Shown here piece after piece: positions 1 through 6,169 of a DNA stretch of 7,890 nucleotides. The stretch is from Treponema sp. (lineage in GTDB: Bacteria > Spirochaetota > Spirochaetia > Treponematales > Breznakiellaceae). The stretch lies in contig JAITON010000041.1 of assembly GCA_031289935.1 (NCBI GenBank), positions 1 to 7,890 on the forward strand, in the 5' to 3' direction. The notes below the pieces were generated by a model. The model was not told where the DNA came from. It worked only from the letters and a program-made list of their open reading frames with translations, and did no database searches. The stretch's first letter is position 1. The number at the start of each line of letters is the position of its first letter. The translations under genes and the position numbers were made by a program.

Positions 1-818
1 ATCAGGTTGCCGGATTCCCCGCTGCCCCAGGCAATCCTGTCGCGGCCTATTTGCAGGCTCCAGTAGTCGCCGCCGGCCGCCACAAAGGTTCTGTAGGGGA
101 AGGTCATGTCGATATCGCCTGCGGCGGCCGGCGGGACCAGGATCAGGTTTGTCATGATGGCGGAGTTGATCCATAAACGTGAAGTAACAAACCTCTGTCC
201 GGTTTCGGCATATAACAGATCGTATATATCACTGTTTCCGGCGGGAATCCGGTCTGTGTAGGGGCTGTTGCCTATGGACAGCTCGAAGAAGCCGTAGGTC
301 GCGCCGCCCATCCAGGTTTCAAAGTCGAGGGCCGCCATGGGCCTGCGCTCGTTCCAGGGCAGGATGAAGTCGTCGGGGTGCCAGAAGTCATCTTTGTTGG
401 TGTGCCCGGTTAGTTCAAGGGTAACGTTCCCACTGAACGCGAACACCGGCCGCGGGTGGGCGAACGCCGCTTGCGCGTAATCGTAGGCCGCCCGTTCGCC
501 CGCGCTCAGGGCATCCGGGTTTATCCGGTCCAGCATAGCGGTGAGTTCCGCCTCGCTCCAGGGCCCCGCAGTGGACGGCAGGGCCAGGCCCTGGGAAATA
601 TACAGGGCCTTGATGGCCTGGTAGACCTCGCTATCGATGGGGTAGATCTTCTGGTTGTTGGGTGCGCGAGAACTAAGTTCCTGGGCCAAAAGCGGCGCCG
701 CAATCAGGAATAAGATAAGAAGGGCGTATGTATGTATGTATGTATGTATGTATGTATGTATGTATGTATGTATGTATGTATGTATGTATGTATGTATGCT
801 TTGGGTTTTCCGGGTCAT
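1..818 (-). CDS. Exported outer-membrane beta-barrel-like protein with in-frame tetranucleotide repeat (N-terminal part only)
   Basis: The frame is open on the minus strand from an ATG at 818 to the left edge: 272 codons, C-terminus missing. The start is fixed by AGGAG at 826-830, 7 nt upstream, and a promoter at 848-876. Residues 1-7 are MTRKTQS, residues 8-31 are six perfect IHTY tetrapeptides, and 32-45 are a hydrophobic core (ALLILFLIAAPLLA) followed by QE. This reads as a type I signal peptide with a repeat-expanded n-region. No ATG, GTG or TTG lies between the repeat and the end of the core, so export depends on reading through the repeat. The mature part begins with a helical segment (YQAIKALYISQGLALPS..GPWSEAEL) and then aromatic, alternating strand-like sequence ending near RIAWGSGESGNL. 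That order resembles treponemal beta-barrel proteins and, more weakly, Wzi-like capsule-assembly proteins, whose barrels carry a W-G-x-G segment. The family assignment is inference; the gene and export signal are well supported. Confidence 0.85.
   Translation of the reverse strand, partial: MTRKTQSIHTYIHTYIHTYIHTYIHTYIHTYALLILFLIAAPLLAQELSSRAPNNQKIYPIDSEVYQAIKALYISQGLALPSTAGPWSEAELTAMLDRINPDALSAGERAAYDYAQAAFAHPRPVFAFSGNVTLELTGHTNKDDFWHPDDFILPWNERRPMAALDFETWMGGATYGFFELSIGNSPYTDRIPAGNSDIYDLLYAETGQRFVTSRLWINSAIMTNLILVPPAAAGDIDMTFPYRTFVAAGGDYWSLQIGRDRIAWGSGESGNL
726..798. repeat. Perfect tetranucleotide tandem repeat, (GTAT)18 plus one G, inside a coding region
   Basis: The plus strand has 18 uninterrupted GTAT units plus a final G, 73 bp in all, with no mismatches. 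On the coding (minus) strand it reads as ATAC units, and 72 nt give 24 codons, exactly six IHTY repeats (codons 8-31 of the gene starting at 818). Four is not a multiple of three, so one unit gained or lost shifts the frame. The two wrong frames stop at a TGA (704-706) and a TAG (673-675), both ahead of the mature protein. Long perfect tetranucleotide tracts are known slipped-strand mispairing hot spots in phase-variable genes such as Haemophilus contingency loci. Confidence 0.97.
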
Positions 819-825
819 GGTGGTA

Positions 826-830
826 CTCCT
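826..830 (-). promoter_or_regulatory. Ribosome binding site that fixes the start of the repeat-containing gene
   Basis: The minus strand reads AGGAG, then 7 nt (TACCACC), then ATG at 818. This places the tetranucleotide tract inside the translated region and not in the leader, so its length controls reading frame and not promoter spacing. Confidence 0.85.
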
Positions 831-847
831 GTTCATAAGCTGCCGGG

Positions 848-876
848 AGTGTACCCCCAGGCCCGTATAGTGTCAA
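848..876 (-). promoter_or_regulatory. Sigma-70-type promoter for the repeat-containing gene
   Basis: The minus strand has a perfect -35 TTGACA (871-876), a 17-nt spacer (854-870) and a -10 TACACT (848-853). The predicted transcript start is near 841, leaving a leader of about 23 nt with the ribosome binding site in it. The -35 hexamer lies in the 12-nt loop region of an inverted repeat (854-887), and one arm fills most of the spacer, so binding of a regulator there would block or remodel the promoter. Confidence 0.65.
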
Positions 877-887
877 GGGCCTGGGGG
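854..887. repeat. 11-bp inverted repeat around the -35 element
   Basis: Arms CCCCCAGGCCC (854-864) and GGGCCTGGGGG (877-887) are perfectly complementary, separated by 12 nt (865-876). No T-run follows on either strand, so it does not look like an intrinsic terminator for uvrC, whose stop is 75 nt to the right. Its overlap with the -35 and spacer suggests an operator. Confidence 0.7.
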
Positions 888-896
888 CGGCCCCTG

Positions 897-918
897 GGGC
901 CATATACTGTCAAGGCCC
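897..918. repeat. Second, weaker copy of the hairpin-framed TTGACA element
   Basis: Arms GGGCC (897-901) and GGCCC (914-918) flank 12 nt (902-913) that read TTGACAGTATAT on the minus strand. The loop of the 854-887 element reads TTGACACTATAC, so ten of twelve positions match. The two TTGACA copies are 37 bp apart. No acceptable -10 lies 17 nt downstream of this copy, so it is probably not an active promoter in itself. Confidence 0.55.
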
Positions 919-961
919 TGCAATCCACGGGCCGTCTCCTGGGGTCCGCCCTCCCCTCCCC

Positions 962-3028
962 CTATTCGGCAGCGATACCCTCCGCCAGCGCGTCTAAGGC
1001 GAGGCTCGCGAGGCTGGCGAGGCTGGCGGGGTCGCGGCCTTGCCGGGCTTCCGGGCGGCCACCGGCAGCTTCCAGGCGGCGTTTCCCCTCTTCCCGCTCC
1101 CGGACCGCAAGACGGGCGGCGGCCCGGACCGCGCGGGCTGCGGCCTCGGAGAGGCGGCAGCGCCCGGCCAATTCCGGGGGAGGGGCGGCAGCCACCGCGT
1201 CCAGGCTGCCGTAGGCCTCCATAATAGCCGCAGCCCGGACGGGACCGATGCCCTCTACCGATTCCAGGGCCGGGAAGGAGAGGCCCTTGGACCGGAGCTT
1301 CTGGTTGAGCCCTGTGGCAAAGCGATGGGTCTCGTCCCGGACCTGCTGGAGTACCTTGAGGGCCTCGGACCGCCGGGACAGTACCAGGGGAGCCTTGGCC
1401 GCCGGGAGCCAGATCTCCTCATCACGCTTGGCCAGGCCCAGCACCGCAGTGTCCATGCCCAGCTCGTCCAGGACGCCCTTGGCGGCGTTCACCTGGCCGA
1501 TACCCCCGTCGATGAGCACCAGGTCGGGAAGTTCGGCCCCCTGGAACTCCCGGAGGAGCCGGGAATAGCGGCGCCGCACGGCCTCCCGTATGGAGGCGAA
1601 GTCGTCCACCAGCCCTATCACGGTACGGAGCTTGAAGTAGCGGTAGTTTTTCTTGTCCGGCAGCCCGTTCTTAAAGGAGACGAGGGAGGCCACGGGGTGC
1701 TTGCCGTCGAGCTGGGCGATGTCAAAGCCCTCGATCCGTTCGGGCCGGCCGGGCAGGGCCAGTACCCGGGCAAGCTCGTCCAGGGCAGGTCCGGCGCCCC
1801 GGTCCCGGAGCCGCATGCGCAAATCCTCCGCCGCGTTCTGCCGGACCATGGCCAGGATCGCCCGGTGGTGCCGGGCCGCATCGTCCTTTTCACCGGGCGT
1901 CAGGATCCCCGGCTCCTGGGCAAAGGTCTCGCTGAACCAGCGCCGTATAGGGGGGGTGGGAAGCTCGCGCGGCGGGCCGGGTTCGCGTTCCGGCGGGCCA
2001 GGCTCGCGCTCCAACGGGCCGGTTAAGGCGTCTTCTTCTATTTTCTGGAGATAGATATCCGCCGGGGGTGGGTGGCCGGGGCTGTAATAGGAGGCAATAA
2101 AGGTTTCCAGGGACTCGGCCTCGGAGGCGGCGGAACGGGCCCGGTAGAGTTCCCGGCCGGTCATCCTGCCCTCCCGCATGGAGAAGACCGCGAAGCTCGT
2201 CAGGACCCCTTCGGAGGCCCAGGCGATATAGTCCCGGCTATTGGGGTCAAAATCCACCACCGAAACTTCCCCGGAAAGCTCCCCGATGGAGTTGAGGGCG
2301 TTCCGTAATTCTGCGGCCCGTTCGAACCGGAGCGCTCGCGCGGCCCCGTGCATCCGCCCGGTCAGATCGGCAACCAGAGGCCCGGTCTCCCCGGCCAGGA
2401 GTTTTGCGGCCCGTTCCACCTGGGCGCCGTAATCGGCGGCGCTGATCTTCCCGCAGCAGGGGGCCAGGCAGCGGCCCATGTGGTAATACACGCAGGGGCC
2501 CCGGCCTTTGAGGATACTCCGGCACTTTCGCAGGGGGAAAACCTTGTCGATCAATTCCAGCAGGGTGTCCACGGCGCCGATGTTGGGGAAGGGCCCGAAG
2601 TAACGGGAGCCGTCCTCGATAATGTGGCGGGTCCTGAATATCCGGGGGAAGGTCTCGGCGGTAATGCGGATTACCGGATAGGTCTTGCCGTCCTTCAAAC
2701 TGATGTTATACCGGGGGCTGTACTGCTTGATCAGGGTATTTTCGAGGAGCAGGGCCTCGTACTCGTTAGCTACAATGATGGTCTCGACGGCCCGTACATG
2801 CCGCAGCAGGGTGGCGGTCTTGATGTCCTTCCGCCGGGCCAGGGACTCCGGGGATTCGACGTTAAAATAGCTCGCCAGCCGGTTCCGCAGGACCCGGGCC
2901 TTGCCTACATAGATGATCTCCCCCTCCCCGTCCCGCATGATGTAGACCCCGCTCTCCAGGGGGGCCTCCCGAATCTGGGCCTTTAGGGAACGATAGGCCG
3001 ATTCAGGGCCGGGGTCGGGGGCGCTCAA
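962..3028 (-). CDS. uvrC: UvrABC excinuclease subunit C
   Basis: UvrC makes the dual incisions around bulky DNA lesions in nucleotide excision repair, after UvrA/UvrB load onto damage. This 688-residue protein has all expected parts. A GIY-YIG nuclease domain spans about 25-105 (GVYIM at 27-31, IIYVGK at 38-43, R47, EALLLEN at 91-97). A four-cysteine set matches the UvrC Fe-S cluster (C169, C179, C187, C191). A UVR (UvrB-binding) region lies at about 214-250. The RNase H-like nuclease keeps its likely triad: D436 in GFDIAQ, D507 in LIDGG, H568 in ETHRF. A helix-hairpin-helix is at about 588-612. It is longer than the usual ~600-630 residues because of a proline-rich insert (335-360) and an Ala/Arg-rich tail. 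The start is TTG, the only start-like codon before the GIY-YIG core. It follows the upstream lipoprotein stop by 9 nt in the same frame and has no close Shine-Dalgarno, which suggests translational coupling. Confidence 0.98.
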   Translation of the reverse strand: MSAPDPGPESAYRSLKAQIREAPLESGVYIMRDGEGEIIYVGKARVLRNRLASYFNVESPESLARRKDIKTATLLRHVRAVETIIVANEYEALLLENTLIKQYSPRYNISLKDGKTYPVIRITAETFPRIFRTRHIIEDGSRYFGPFPNIGAVDTLLELIDKVFPLRKCRSILKGRGPCVYYHMGRCLAPCCGKISAADYGAQVERAAKLLAGETGPLVADLTGRMHGAARALRFERAAELRNALNSIGELSGEVSVVDFDPNSRDYIAWASEGVLTSFAVFSMREGRMTGRELYRARSAASEAESLETFIASYYSPGHPPPADIYLQKIEEDALTGPLEREPGPPEREPGPPRELPTPPIRRWFSETFAQEPGILTPGEKDDAARHHRAILAMVRQNAAEDLRMRLRDRGAGPALDELARVLALPGRPERIEGFDIAQLDGKHPVASLVSFKNGLPDKKNYRYFKLRTVIGLVDDFASIREAVRRRYSRLLREFQGAELPDLVLIDGGIGQVNAAKGVLDELGMDTAVLGLAKRDEEIWLPAAKAPLVLSRRSEALKVLQQVRDETHRFATGLNQKLRSKGLSFPALESVEGIGPVRAAAIMEAYGSLDAVAAAPPPELAGRCRLSEAAARAVRAAARLAVREREEGKRRLEAAGGRPEARQGRDPASLASLASLALDALAEGIAAE
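1970..2011. repeat. Two 21-bp tandem repeats within uvrC encoding EREPGPP twice
   Basis: Codons 340-353 of uvrC read EREPGPP-EREPGPP from two near-identical 21-nt units, within a Pro/Glu/Arg-rich stretch between the UVR/linker region and the C-terminal nuclease. The unit is a multiple of three, so copy changes would keep frame and only lengthen a flexible linker. Confidence 0.75.
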
Positions 3029-3037
3029 GGCAGGGGC

Positions 3038-3631
3038 CTACTTCTTCCGGTTTACCGCCTGGGCGCCTTCGGCGATACGGCCCTGGAGACCGGCCAGGGC
3101 GGAACGGGCGGAGGAACTTTTATCCCGGGTCTCGGTGTAACGGCCATTGGTAAAGGCTACTACGGCCTGGTCGATCTCATTCTGGGCGGAGGCGATCCCC
3201 TTCCCCAGTTCGTCATAATCCAGCGCCAGATTAGCCCCCCTGGCATTGTCCAGGGAACTTTGGGTCTCGGCCAGCAGAATCCTGGCCGCGTCCAGCAGAC
3301 CCGCCGCCTCATCACGGGCCCGGAGCGCTGCGGCTCGTCCGTCAGCAACGGCCTTCTCCGCCGCGCTCACCGCCTCGGCCGCCAGGGTCTTGGCGGAATC
3401 ATATCGCTTGGCCGCCGACTCGGCTTCCATCCGGCTGATAATGTCCCGGACCCGGGCAATGGAATCCACCGCGTAGGCAGCGGCGTCGGGATCATTTTCC
3501 GCCCGGGCCAGAGCCGCCCGGGCGGCATCCATCTGCTCCTGTGGAGGGGCGGCGCAGGCCAGGAAGATAACGGCAATTAAAAGGAGGCCCAGGGCCAGTA
3601 AGCCCGAAGTCCCCGGTAACAGTTTTCTCAT
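3038..3631 (-). CDS. Small helical lipoprotein, DUF4398-like
   Basis: A 197-residue protein starts at the ATG at 3631, where AAGGAG (3638-3643) sits 6 nt upstream. The frame extends to an earlier ATG at 3709, but that would add 26 residues ahead of the signal peptide and would start inside the -35 element. Residues 1-25 form a lipoprotein signal (MRKLLP, then a leucine-rich core) ending F-L-A before C26, a permissive spirochaetal-style lipobox. The remainder is strongly alpha-helical, rich in Ala, Asp, Glu, Lys and Arg, with heptad-like spacing (for example MDAARAALARAEN at 34-46), and fits the DUF4398 family of bacterial envelope lipoproteins of unknown function. Membrane-anchored helical bundle or periplasmic scaffold is inference. 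It is the first gene of the transcript that continues into uvrC. Confidence 0.9.
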   Translation of the reverse strand: MRKLLPGTSGLLALGLLLIAVIFLACAAPPQEQMDAARAALARAENDPDAAAYAVDSIARVRDIISRMEAESAAKRYDSAKTLAAEAVSAAEKAVADGRAAALRARDEAAGLLDAARILLAETQSSLDNARGANLALDYDELGKGIASAQNEIDQAVVAFTNGRYTETRDKSSSARSALAGLQGRIAEGAQAVNRKK

Positions 3632-3636
3632 CCATG

Positions 3637-3643
3637 TCTCCTT
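3637..3643 (-). promoter_or_regulatory. Ribosome binding site of the lipoprotein gene, deciding its start
   Basis: The minus strand reads AAGGAGA here, with the AAGGAG core 6 nt before the ATG at 3631. The alternative upstream ATG at 3709 has no comparable site and lies upstream of the predicted transcript start, so it is rejected as the start. Confidence 0.8.
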
Positions 3644-3656
3644 ACAATACAATACA

Positions 3657-3672
3657 AAACGATCTATCGTTT
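3657..3672. promoter_or_regulatory. 16-bp palindrome at the start of the lipoprotein-uvrC transcript (operator candidate)
   Basis: Perfect arms AAACGAT (3657-3663) and ATCGTTT (3666-3672) are separated by CT. With a -10 at 3681-3686 on the minus strand, the expected transcript start is near 3674, so the palindrome covers about +2 to +18. That is a common place for a repressor. The bound factor is unknown. It is too AT-rich and short to be a good terminator. Confidence 0.5.
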
Positions 3673-3680
3673 CGGTCTCG

Positions 3681-3709
3681 AATATACCGCTAACTCGGCG
3701 GATATTCAA
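3681..3709 (-). promoter_or_regulatory. Promoter for the lipoprotein-uvrC transcript
   Basis: The minus strand has TTGAAT (3704-3709), a 17-nt spacer (3687-3703) and TATATT (3681-3686). The predicted leader is about 43 nt. It lies in the 135-nt divergent gap between the lipoprotein and the receptor gene. I could not find an equally good plus-strand promoter in that gap. Confidence 0.6.
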
Positions 3710-3766
3710 GACTTCCTTAAGAAAAGGGGCTTTTAGACCGATGTTTATAAGGGGTAGTAGAGGATT

Positions 3767-6145
3767 ATGGCGATCTACATCTCTTGGAAACAGGCAATTA
3801 TCAGACTTCTCCTGCCCCTGGCCGCCGCCGCCGGCATGATTCTTCTCTTAATGGCGCTCCTGGCCGGCCCCCGGCTGGGTTTTTTCTACGATTTCCTCTC
3901 CCTCTACCGCAGCCCGCCGCCGGTTTCCGCCGAAATACTGCTGATTGATACCGGGACCGGCGCCGAGGGGAACTTGATCGACCCCCGGGACGCCGCATTG
4001 GTCATCTCGAGCCTGATGGAATTTGACGCCGGAGCCCTGGCTATAGAGGCCCAGATCCTGGGCCTCTCTTCGGGGAAGGCCCAGAGCGAGCAAGAGCTCC
4101 GCCGGCTCTTCGACGGGGAATTCACCGTCCTGGCGGAAAATATCCGCAGCCTCTTCCAGGCCATCCGTATGGGAACGATCAGGCCGGATCAGACCGAAGA
4201 CTATGTCCGGGACCTGGTAAGCCTGGCGGACCGGGGTAAGGAACGGCTTCTGGGGTCGGTGATCCGTCAGGACGAGGCGGGGAACGTCCTTCTGGACCAG
4301 ACGGCCGCAGCCTGGGGCCACGTATACCGGAGCGGCCAGGGAGCGGTCTATGGAACAGCCGGCGCCGACCCCGACGGTGTGTTCCGCCGCGTCAGCCCCG
4401 AGAGTTCCCGGAACGGCCGGGCAGAGCAGCACATCGTCTACGCCATGCTCAGAGATCGCTATGGAATGAGGGGGGAAACCGGCCCCCGGCTTATGAACGG
4501 TATGCCCTTTCTCCGCTTTGACCGGGGGGATATGAACATCCTCATCCCCCTGGATAAGAACGGGGCGGTCCTGCCCGAAACCTCCACGCCCATCCGGGAC
4601 TTCAAGCGGCTTTCCCTGGAGGAGATTCTGGACTACGGTACTGCGGACGAGGACATGTACCAGGATATGGTCCGCGCCGAACAACGGGGCTACTTCGCCT
4701 GGATGGAACCGGAAAAACATCCCAGCTTCCTCTACGACCATGCCCGTTCCCTAAAAGCCGATCTTCTGGCCCGCCCCGGAGACCGCGCCCTCTGGATCGA
4801 GGCCCGGAAACGTTACTTCCAGGCCCTGGGAGATTTCTTCAACGGCCCCGGTGAGGCCAATCTCCTGGCAGTATACGAGTCTCTGCTCGGTCAGGAGGGG
4901 CTGAGCCCCGGAGCCGCCGCTACCTTCGCCCAGGAACGGAACAACCTGGTGGCGGATTTCTCAAAGCTGCGGGAATCCTACCGGGCTCTGCTCGCGCAAA
5001 GGGACCGGCTCCAGGCAACAGTGGAAGCCTCCTTCTGTATCCTGGGCCCCCTCTCACCGGATAATCCCGATGCCCCCGGCCCGGCCTCCTTTACCGCCAT
5101 TCTGGCCGCCCTTTCGGGGAAACCCGCCGGAAACGCGGCAAACCCCTCGGCGGCGGAGGCCTCGGCGCTCCTGGCTAACAGTATCCTCACCGGCAGAGCC
5201 GTAAGCCCTGCGGCGGATTCCTACATCCTGCTCTGGTCCCTGCTGGCCGCTCTGGTCCTGGTCCTGGTTACGATAAAACGGGGCGCCGGGGGGACTATTT
5301 TTCTGGGACTCATCCTGCTGCTTCCCGCAGCCCTGATCTTTTCCTTAAGCTTTGTGTTCACCGAATACTGGCTGGACCCGCTGATTCCCCTAGGGGGCAT
5401 GATGGCGGGAACCATCGCTTCCGCCGCCTGCGCCCTGATCTTCCAGTCCCGGCAGGCCGCAATCTTCCGCCGGATATACGGCGCGGTGATTGCCCCAGCG
5501 TATCTTAAACAGTTAATCCACCGGGGACGCCCTCCCCGTAGTAGCGGACGCCCGGAACTCGCCCGGACTGCGGTGGTGGTAATCCGTCAAGGGGAACTCC
5601 TCACCCTGGAAAGCCGGGACGCCCCGGTAGAGAGCAGGATCGCAGTCCAGAATTTCCGCCGGGAAGCCACCCGGCATTTTCAGAAAGCCGGAGCCGCTAT
5701 TTTAGGCTGCGACGGCGATCTGCTCATCGCCGCCTTCGGTTCTCCCCCGGAACGGCAGGCCATGCGGCTCATGAAGACCGAAACCCCCTACGAAGACGAT
5801 GCCATTGCCCAGGGCAGCCATAGCCCCGCCGCAAAGGCCGTAGGCTGCATCCTGGATCTGATATCCGGGAACCCCGAAACCGCCTCCTGGCGCTTCGGTC
5901 TGGATACCGGGGACTGTGCTTTTGCCTGGTCCGAGCCCGGAGGATATACCGCTTACGGGCCGCCAATAGTCCGGGCCCGGCTTCTCTCGGGTCTTTGCGC
6001 CCGTTACAAGGCCCGGATACTCGTTACCCGGGCGGTGAGCGAAAAGACCGACGGTTTTATCTGCCGCCGGCTGGACTTTCTCATCGATCAAAAGAACGGT
6101 GAAAAAGAAGCCTTCTATGAAATCATTGTCCCCGAAAAAAACTAA
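3767..6145 (+). CDS. CHASE2-domain membrane receptor with degenerate class III adenylate/guanylate cyclase domain
   Basis: A 792-residue protein. A transmembrane helix at about 9-33 leads into a CHASE2-type extracytoplasmic sensor at about 40-480: AEILLIDTG at 55-63, a GALAIEAQIL segment, and DPDGVFRR at 201-208, typical of CHASE2. An inserted region (about 100-190 and 300-420) enlarges it. Three more membrane helices follow (about 484-503, 509-531, 536-558), the usual CHASE2 topology. The cytoplasmic part, about 598-790, has a class III nucleotidyl cyclase outline: GCDGDLLIAAFGSP (647-660, D651 matching the second metal Asp), FGLDTGD (710-716), YTAYGPPIVRARLLSG (727-742). The first metal-binding Asp is missing: TAVVVIRQGE (601-610) stands where (F)ADIRGF is expected. 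The transition-state Asn is also replaced (IVRAR for VNLAAR). The output may therefore be binding or regulatory, not catalytic. The start has only a weak AGAGG 3 nt upstream, but no better start precedes the first helix. The LRR gene follows 24 nt later. Confidence 0.9.
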   Translation: MAIYISWKQAIIRLLLPLAAAAGMILLLMALLAGPRLGFFYDFLSLYRSPPPVSAEILLIDTGTGAEGNLIDPRDAALVISSLMEFDAGALAIEAQILGLSSGKAQSEQELRRLFDGEFTVLAENIRSLFQAIRMGTIRPDQTEDYVRDLVSLADRGKERLLGSVIRQDEAGNVLLDQTAAAWGHVYRSGQGAVYGTAGADPDGVFRRVSPESSRNGRAEQHIVYAMLRDRYGMRGETGPRLMNGMPFLRFDRGDMNILIPLDKNGAVLPETSTPIRDFKRLSLEEILDYGTADEDMYQDMVRAEQRGYFAWMEPEKHPSFLYDHARSLKADLLARPGDRALWIEARKRYFQALGDFFNGPGEANLLAVYESLLGQEGLSPGAAATFAQERNNLVADFSKLRESYRALLAQRDRLQATVEASFCILGPLSPDNPDAPGPASFTAILAALSGKPAGNAANPSAAEASALLANSILTGRAVSPAADSYILLWSLLAALVLVLVTIKRGAGGTIFLGLILLLPAALIFSLSFVFTEYWLDPLIPLGGMMAGTIASAACALIFQSRQAAIFRRIYGAVIAPAYLKQLIHRGRPPRSSGRPELARTAVVVIRQGELLTLESRDAPVESRIAVQNFRREATRHFQKAGAAILGCDGDLLIAAFGSPPERQAMRLMKTETPYEDDAIAQGSHSPAAKAVGCILDLISGNPETASWRFGLDTGDCAFAWSEPGGYTAYGPPIVRARLLSGLCARYKARILVTRAVSEKTDGFICRRLDFLIDQKNGEKEAFYEIIVPEKN

Positions 6146-6147
6146 TG

Positions 6148-6153
6148 AGGAGG
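6148..6153 (+). promoter_or_regulatory. Strong but distant Shine-Dalgarno ahead of the LRR gene
   Basis: AGGAGG lies just after the receptor stop but 16 nt before the ATG at 6170, more than the usual 5-10 nt. In the LRR frame no start codon lies between it and 6170, as a TGA precedes. An out-of-frame ATG at 6145 overlaps the receptor stop (TAATG) and opens a 13-codon frame ending at 6186. Confidence 0.55.
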
Positions 6154-6169
6154 ATATCAAAAAACACCT

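Noticed and set aside
854..887. Intrinsic terminator of uvrC
   Set aside because: The stem is strong, but no T-run follows on the minus strand (GTACACTCCC follows), and it overlaps the promoter of the next gene.
673..903. Minus-strand frame with HTYI repeats starting at 903
   Set aside because: It uses the other frame through the tract, starts upstream of the predicted promoter and stops at 673. It matches what an off-phase frame would look like, not a separate gene.
732..1214. Plus-strand frame starting with repeated MYVC from the GTAT tract
   Set aside because: No ribosome site, starts within the repeat, and runs into the antisense of uvrC. The minus-strand frame has a start, ribosome site, promoter and signal peptide.
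1040..2026. Long plus-strand open frame of 328 codons inside uvrC
   Set aside because: It is antisense to a complete, motif-verified uvrC. Its product is Gly/Pro/Arg-rich without domains, as expected of a GC-rich shadow frame.
3632..3709. N-terminal extension of the lipoprotein to the ATG at 3709
   Set aside because: It would put 26 residues before the lipoprotein signal and start in the -35 element. AAGGAG at 3638-3643 fits the ATG at 3631.
3848..4741. 297-codon minus-strand frame inside the receptor gene
   Set aside because: Antisense shadow of a protein with clear CHASE2 and membrane features; it shows no recognisable domain.
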